Under the pieces are notes generated by a model, which saw nothing but the letters and a program-made list of their open reading frames with translations, was not told the DNA's origin and searched no databases. Position numbers and translations under genes: made by a program. Below, one piece after another: positions 3,665 to 7,437 of a DNA stretch of 7,437 nucleotides. The stretch is from an uncultured Oscillospiraceae bacterium (lineage in GTDB: Bacteria; Bacillota; Clostridia; Oscillospirales; Acutalibacteraceae): assembly GCA_902495835.1 (NCBI GenBank), contig CABUYS010000070.1:1-7437 (forward strand), given 5' to 3'. Each line of letters starts with the position of its first letter. Positions within the stretch are counted from its first letter, which is position 1.

Positions 3665-6142
3665 GTGGTTAAAGTTAAAATATGTATGAACAATAAAATT
3701 TTAATGGCAAAAGTAGCCGTAGAAAAAATTTCTTACCTTGCGGATGAATTCTACAGTTATTCGGTTCCAAATCAGTGGAGTAAGGTTATTGCAGTAGGAG
3801 AAAGAGTAATTGTTCCTTTTGGCCGAGGCAATACTCCGAGGTTGGGAATAGTAACTGATTTAAGTTTTGAGGAAAGTAATTTCAAATTAAAAGAAATCGC
3901 AGCGGTGCTTGACAGTGTACCGCTTATTTCTCTTGAAGGAATTTCACTTGCTGCTTTTATGAAGAATCATTATTTTTGTTCTTACTTTGAAGCCGCCAAA
4001 CTTATGATGCCTCCGGGAACCAAATTAAATTTAAGCGATATAAAGTACATAATTAAAGACCGAAATTACTTAAGCACTGATGAAAATGAAAAAAAATTAT
4101 GGGAATGCATGCTTAAATCCAAAAAAGAAAAAATCACTTTGAAAAATATTTTAAATTGGAAAATAAAAAATTACATTCAAAGTATTGAATCACTTTTATT
4201 AGCGGGAGCAATTGAAAAAATTGTTGAGGTGTCCGCTTTTCGCGGTGAAAAACTTATTAAAATTTTTAAGCTCGGTAAAGTTGATTTGCAATCATTTACT
4301 TTCACTCCAAAACAAAGTAAAGTTGTAAAATATCTTGAAAGCGTCAAACACGCTACGCAAAAAGAAATATGTTATCAGACGGGAGTGAGCGAATATGTTA
4401 TTAATTCGCTTTTAAAAAAGGGTGTAATCCTGTCAGTAAAAATTGCGGAAGAAAAAGATACCTCTTTCATAGACGCAAAAAAGCCTGATGAAATTTATAT
4501 AAAACCGCATTTGAGTGATGAACAAAACAATGTTTTTGAAAAACTTTCAGAGGTACATAATTTAGGTAAATTTGAAATATCGCTTCTTCACGGAGTCACG
4601 GGGAGCGGAAAAACAGAAGTTTTAATGAATTTGGCAGACAAAGTAATTTCCGAAAATAAAAGCGTTATCTTTACAGTTCCTGAAATATCGCTTACAGCTC
4701 AATTTATTGATGTTTTTCGTAAAAGATATAAAGATAAAACCGTGCTGATTCACAGCGGCCTTTCGGACAGAGAGAGGTTTTATGCTTGGAAAAAATTAAA
4801 ACAAGGTAATTCTTTTGTTGTTCTGGGGACTCGAAGTGCAATTTTTGCTCCTGTTAAAAATTTGGGATTGGTTGTAATAGACGAAGAGCATGAATTTACA
4901 TATAAATCGGACTCAAATCCGAGATTTAATGCAAAGGATGTTGCAAAATACAGGTGTAAAAGCAGTAACGCATTGCTTGTTTTTTCTTCGGCAACGCCGT
5001 CGATTGAAAGTTATTATAAAGCAAAGTCGGGAAGATACAAACTTTTTACGCTGAAAAGCAGATATGCAGGTGCAACCCTTCCCGATGTTAAAATTGTTGA
5101 TATGAATGATTCAAACGTAAATACAGACGGCGGTCGGTTCAGTGATGAATTAACAAACGCCTTAAAAGACAATTTAAAAGCAGGAAAACAGTCTCTGATT
5201 TTTGTTAATAGGCGAGGCCACAGCCCGTTTGCAAAATGCTCTGATTGTTCAAAAGTTTTGCTTTGTCCGCATTGCAGTGTTTCGCTTAATTATCATAGGG
5301 CAAACAACAGATTTATGTGTCACTACTGTGGATATTCGTGTACATTTTCGTCAAAGTGTCCCGAATGCGGTTCAGAAAAAATTTGTTGTTTTGGAACAGG
5401 AACTCAAAAAGCCGAAGATTTTTTAAAAAAAATTCTTCCTGAAGCTAAAATTTTAAGAATGGATTCAGATAATAAAAATTTAAAGAATTCATGCGAAAGT
5501 GAATTTAAAAAATTTGCGGACGGCGAATATGATATTTTACTCGGAACTCAAATGATCTCAAAAGGATTTAATTTCCCTAATGTTACGCTTGTCGGTGTGT
5601 TATCTGCGGACGGATACATGTATACGGGAGACTACAGAAGCTATGAAAAGACATTTTCTCTTCTTACTCAAGTTGTCGGACGAGCGGGAAGAGGGAAATA
5701 TCACGGAAGAGCAATTATTCAAACATTCAGTCCCGAGAGCGAACTTTTAAATCTTGCCGCAAAACAAGATTATGAAACATTTTTTGCTCATGAAATTAGT
5801 ATTCGAAAAGCCATGCTTTACCCGCCGTTTGTTGATATTTGCGTTGTAGGATTTGCGTGTGAAAGCGAAAAAAAAGTAACGCTTGCAAGTTCCAAATTTT
5901 TTAAAATTATGAAACAAGAAGCGTTTAATAACTATTCCGATTTGCCTTTAAGAATATTCACACCTTGCCCTGCAAATATTGCAAAAGTCGCTGAAAATTA
6001 TCGTTACAGAATAATCGTAAAGTGTAAAAACAATATGAAGTTTAGAGAAATGATGTCAAAAACTTTAGAAAAATTCTCTCAAGAATCAAGACTGCAAAGC
6101 GTGCGTGTTTTTATAGATATCAATCCTGATACAATTTTATAA
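3665..6142 (+). CDS. priA: Primosomal protein N' (PriA), replication-restart helicase
   Basis: PriA recognises stalled forks and D-loops, unwinds DNA 3' to 5' and starts reloading of the replicative helicase. Domains in order (numbered from 3665): 3'-DNA-binding domain (about 15-115, with YSYSVP and PFGRG), winged-helix region (about 210-260), then the helicase. Walker A GVTGSGKT is at 310-317, DEEH at 406-409 and SAT at 442-444. A zinc-binding insert has eight cysteines in four CxxC pairs (525/528, 534/537, 552/555, 565/568). GTQMISKGFNFPNV follows at 627-640, motif VI QVVGRAGRG at 669-677, and then the C-terminal domain. All catalytic and zinc residues are intact. The start is uncertain: GTG 3665 and ATGs at 3686 and 3704 all lack a Shine-Dalgarno sequence, and family similarity begins at MAKVAVEKI (3704). 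The 3' end overlaps mtnN by 23 bp tail to tail. Confidence 0.97.
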   Translation: MVKVKICMNNKILMAKVAVEKISYLADEFYSYSVPNQWSKVIAVGERVIVPFGRGNTPRLGIVTDLSFEESNFKLKEIAAVLDSVPLISLEGISLAAFMKNHYFCSYFEAAKLMMPPGTKLNLSDIKYIIKDRNYLSTDENEKKLWECMLKSKKEKITLKNILNWKIKNYIQSIESLLLAGAIEKIVEVSAFRGEKLIKIFKLGKVDLQSFTFTPKQSKVVKYLESVKHATQKEICYQTGVSEYVINSLLKKGVILSVKIAEEKDTSFIDAKKPDEIYIKPHLSDEQNNVFEKLSEVHNLGKFEISLLHGVTGSGKTEVLMNLADKVISENKSVIFTVPEISLTAQFIDVFRKRYKDKTVLIHSGLSDRERFYAWKKLKQGNSFVVLGTRSAIFAPVKNLGLVVIDEEHEFTYKSDSNPRFNAKDVAKYRCKSSNALLVFSSATPSIESYYKAKSGRYKLFTLKSRYAGATLPDVKIVDMNDSNVNTDGGRFSDELTNALKDNLKAGKQSLIFVNRRGHSPFAKCSDCSKVLLCPHCSVSLNYHRANNRFMCHYCGYSCTFSSKCPECGSEKICCFGTGTQKAEDFLKKILPEAKILRMDSDNKNLKNSCESEFKKFADGEYDILLGTQMISKGFNFPNVTLVGVLSADGYMYTGDYRSYEKTFSLLTQVVGRAGRGKYHGRAIIQTFSPESELLNLAAKQDYETFFAHEISIRKAMLYPPFVDICVVGFACESEKKVTLASSKFFKIMKQEAFNNYSDLPLRIFTPCPANIAKVAENYRYRIIVKCKNNMKFREMMSKTLEKFSQESRLQSVRVFIDINPDTIL

Positions 6143-6818
6143 ATTCCATAAGAAGATTGACGCTGTTTTTGGAAGCACACTCGATAAATTTTTTAAAATC
6201 CACAGAAGAATTTTTATCAGCAGTATCCGAGATGGATTTTATTACTCCGAAATCAACGTTGTTTAAGAAACACACTTGACCTATTGAACCTGCTTCCATT
6301 TCACAGGCAATGCCGTTGAAATCATTTTTAATTTGATTTAATTTTTCCGTGGAATTTATAAATTGGTCTCCTGTCAACACGGTTCCACAGTGAGTTTTAA
6401 TATTTTTTATGTTTTGAGAAGCTGATAGTAAAAGGTTTAAAATTCGATTTGCACACGGAATTTCAACTTTCCCGATACCGCTTATTTCTCCCTTTTTTCT
6501 CTCCGGGAATGCACTTACGTCGAAATCGTGCTGAACAACTGATGTACCTATAACTATATCTCCTATATTGATTTTGTGACTGAGCGCACCCGCAACGCCT
6601 ATATTTATTATCAGTTCGGGACTATAGCGTATTATCATGCTTTGAACGCACATTGCAGCGTGTACTTTCCCGACTCCTGATAATGCCAAAACGCATTTTT
6701 TGTCTAATATTTCTCCTGTGATAAATTCCAAAGACCCTATTTTTTCTTTTTTTATATTTTTTGTTAATTTAATTATTTTGTTTATTTCTTCTTTTTCGGC
6801 GCAAATAATTCCAATCAT
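6120..6818 (-). CDS. mtnN: 5'-methylthioadenosine/S-adenosylhomocysteine nucleosidase
   Basis: MtnN (Pfs) cleaves methylthioadenosine and S-adenosylhomocysteine to adenine plus the thioribose sugar. It removes product inhibitors of methyltransferases and polyamine synthesis, and feeds methionine salvage or the LuxS route. The 232-aa length is typical. Active-site residues equivalent to E. coli E12, E174 and D197 are visible as E11 (CAEKEEI), E175 (ACEMEAGSIG) and D198 (SISDTAD). The Gly-rich core LALSGVGKVHAA (44-55) and INIGVAGAL (71-79) fit the nucleoside-phosphorylase fold. A GGAG site (AGGAGA, 6824-6829) lies 5-6 nt before the ATG. It is a cytoplasmic enzyme. The gene diverges from spoVAE across 116 bp and ends inside the last codons of priA. 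No terminator hairpin is evident past its stop. Confidence 0.96.
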   Translation of the reverse strand: MIGIICAEKEEINKIIKLTKNIKKEKIGSLEFITGEILDKKCVLALSGVGKVHAAMCVQSMIIRYSPELIINIGVAGALSHKINIGDIVIGTSVVQHDFDVSAFPERKKGEISGIGKVEIPCANRILNLLLSASQNIKNIKTHCGTVLTGDQFINSTEKLNQIKNDFNGIACEMEAGSIGQVCFLNNVDFGVIKSISDTADKNSSVDFKKFIECASKNSVNLLMEFIKLYQD

Positions 6819-6838
6819 TTAAATCTCCTATTTATTGT

Positions 6839-6867
6839 GAATTTATTTCTTTATAAGTCACATAATA
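6839..6867 (+). promoter_or_regulatory. Candidate sigma-G (forespore) promoter of spoVAE
   Basis: CATAATA (6861-6867) fits the sigma-G -10 consensus CATnHTA exactly. GAATT (6839-6843), 17 bp upstream, matches four of five positions of the -35 GHATR. spoVA genes are known sigma-G targets in Bacillus, so motif and gene agree. A sigma-A-like TATAAT at 6881-6886 is also present but has no good -35. Confidence 0.55.
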
Positions 6868-6884
6868 AAAATATTGCTTTTATA

Positions 6885-6913
6885 ATTATATCAAATTAGC
6901 TTTGTAAATTAAA
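6885..6913 (-). promoter_or_regulatory. Candidate sigma-A promoter of mtnN
   Basis: On the - strand TATAAT (6885-6890) carries an upstream TG (extended -10, TGATATAAT), with a weak -35 TTTAAT (6908-6913) at 17 bp. The predicted start near 6878 gives a leader of about 60 nt. It overlaps the perfect palindrome TATAATTATA at 6881-6890. Confidence 0.4.
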
Positions 6914-6934
6914 ATTTATTAAGGAGATATTTTT

Positions 6935-7291
6935 ATGGATTATTTAAGAGCATTTGTAGTCGGCGGTTTAATTTGTGTAATTGCGCAAATATTCATTGAC
7001 AAAACAAAAGTAACCCCGGCGAGGATTTTAGTAGGATTGGTTCTTTCGGGAGTGGCGCTTACCGCGGTAGGTTGGTATGAACCTCTGGTAAAATTCGCAG
7101 GAGCGGGAGCTACGGTACCTTTGTCGGGATTCGGTTATCTTATGGCCAAGGGAGTTGTTGAGGCAATACAAAAGCAGGGCTTTTTAGGCATCATAACAGG
7201 TGGCCTTACGGCAGGTGCGGCAGGAATTTCAGCAGCGATTTTTTGTGGATACGTTGCAGCATTGTGTACCAGGTCAAAAGATAAAAGTTAA
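6935..7291 (+). CDS. spoVAE: Stage V sporulation protein AE (SpoVAE/SpoVAEb)
   Basis: SpoVAE is a small membrane protein of the SpoVA channel in the spore inner membrane. The channel imports dipicolinic acid (Ca-DPA) during spore formation and releases it on germination. The 118-aa length is normal for the short SpoVAE form. Family hallmarks are MDYLRAFVVGGLICVIAQ, IDKTKVTPARILVG, YEPLVKFAGAGATVPLSGFG (48-67), AKG (71-73) and GGLTAGAAGISAAIFCGY (89-106). Membrane segments are likely at about 4-21, 29-47, 55-70 and 84-110, with a basic end RSKDKS. AAGGAG (6921-6926) lies 8 nt before the ATG. Neither spoVAC nor spoVAD is beside it: mtnN lies divergently upstream and a strong terminator follows. 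The gene is therefore monocistronic, unlike the usual spoVAC-AD-AE order. It may be the sole copy or an extra paralogue. Confidence 0.95.
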   Translation: MDYLRAFVVGGLICVIAQIFIDKTKVTPARILVGLVLSGVALTAVGWYEPLVKFAGAGATVPLSGFGYLMAKGVVEAIQKQGFLGIITGGLTAGAAGISAAIFCGYVAALCTRSKDKS

Positions 7292-7300
7292 GAAAGAAAA

Positions 7301-7337
7301 ACATTCGCTATTAACAAAAAATAGCGAGTGTTTTTTT
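7301..7337 (+). terminator. Intrinsic terminator of spoVAE
   Basis: ACATTCGCTATT (7301-7312) pairs with AATAGCGAGTGT (7320-7331), 12 bp with one G-U pair and a 7-nt loop, followed by seven Ts (7331-7337). It begins 9 bp after the spoVAE stop. An A-run before the stem could also pair with the T-run, so it may act in both directions. Confidence 0.9.
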
Positions 7338-7355
7338 ATTATGTTTTAACCCAAA

Positions 7356-7376
7356 GAACTATGCGAAGCATAGTTC
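7356..7376. repeat. 9-bp hairpin with GAA triloop
   Basis: GAACTATGC (7356-7364) and GCATAGTTC (7368-7376) are perfect complements around GAA. The core GCGAAGC is known to form an unusually stable single-stranded DNA mini-hairpin. No T-run follows, so it is not a terminator. It stands 5 bp before a second hairpin and may belong to a REP-like or IS200/IS605-type element. The final 100 bases contain no gene. Confidence 0.6.
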
Positions 7377-7381
7377 AAAAA

Positions 7382-7400
7382 CCGCGCGCTAAGCGCGTGG
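7382..7400. repeat. GC-rich hairpin with TAA triloop, possible IS200/IS605-type end
   Basis: CCGCGCGC (7382-7389) pairs with GCGCGTGG (7393-7400), 8 bp with one G-T pair around TAA. Such a GC-only stem is striking in this AT-rich region. Hairpins with a CTAAG or TTTAG apex, placed beside unpaired tails, are typical of IS200/IS605 ends and REP sequences. No tnpA or tnpB is inside the window, so the assignment is an inference. Confidence 0.45.
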
Positions 7401-7437
7401 GATTAGGACTTAAGTACAAACAACACCTTTTAGAATA

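Noticed and set aside
5202..5426. 74-codon frame inside the priA zinc region
   Set aside because: It is a shifted-frame shadow of the Cys-rich insert of PriA with no start signals.

Overview
The window is AT-rich DNA from a spore-forming low-GC Firmicute, most likely a member of the Clostridia. The evidence is a spoVAE gene for the spore inner-membrane SpoVA channel behind a sigma-G-like promoter, a Mini-RNase III next to obg, AGGAG-type ribosome binding sites and many TATAAT promoters. I cannot name the species.

Layout: (1) 1-1073, + strand: the 3' part of obg (50S-assembly GTPase) followed 10 bp later by mrnC (Mini-RNase III, 23S rRNA maturation), a small ribosome-biogenesis operon. (2) 1125-1763, + strand: a self-contained unit not made of known genes. 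It has a strong sigma-A promoter, two coupled small ORFs (51 and 66 aa) that appear to be paralogues, a palindrome-bearing 3' region and a terminator hairpin. (3) 1719-2825, - strand: a P-loop ATPase-like protein built of two similar halves, of which only the first keeps the Walker A motif. Its 3' end overlaps the small-ORF terminator. (4) 2984-3592, + strand: an unrecognised basic 202-aa protein with its own promoter. (5) 3665-6142, + strand: priA, the replication-restart helicase, complete with its zinc-binding domain. (6) 6120-6818, - strand: MTA/SAH nucleosidase, overlapping the end of priA by 23 bp tail to tail. (7) 6935-7291, + strand: spoVAE, divergent from mtnN, with a sigma-G-type promoter and its own strong terminator, so apparently monocistronic. 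(8) 7338-7437: no gene, but two compact hairpins, one of them GC-rich, resembling REP or IS200/IS605-type palindromes.

Most genes are housekeeping: ribosome assembly, rRNA processing, replication restart and methionine/SAH salvage. Nearly all have their own promoter rather than sharing an operon. The parts most likely to be undescribed are the paralogous small-protein pair at 1199-1557, the duplicated ATPase with a decayed second nucleotide site, and the palindromic element at the right edge. The small-protein pair is the best candidate for a new system, but its function cannot be read from sequence.
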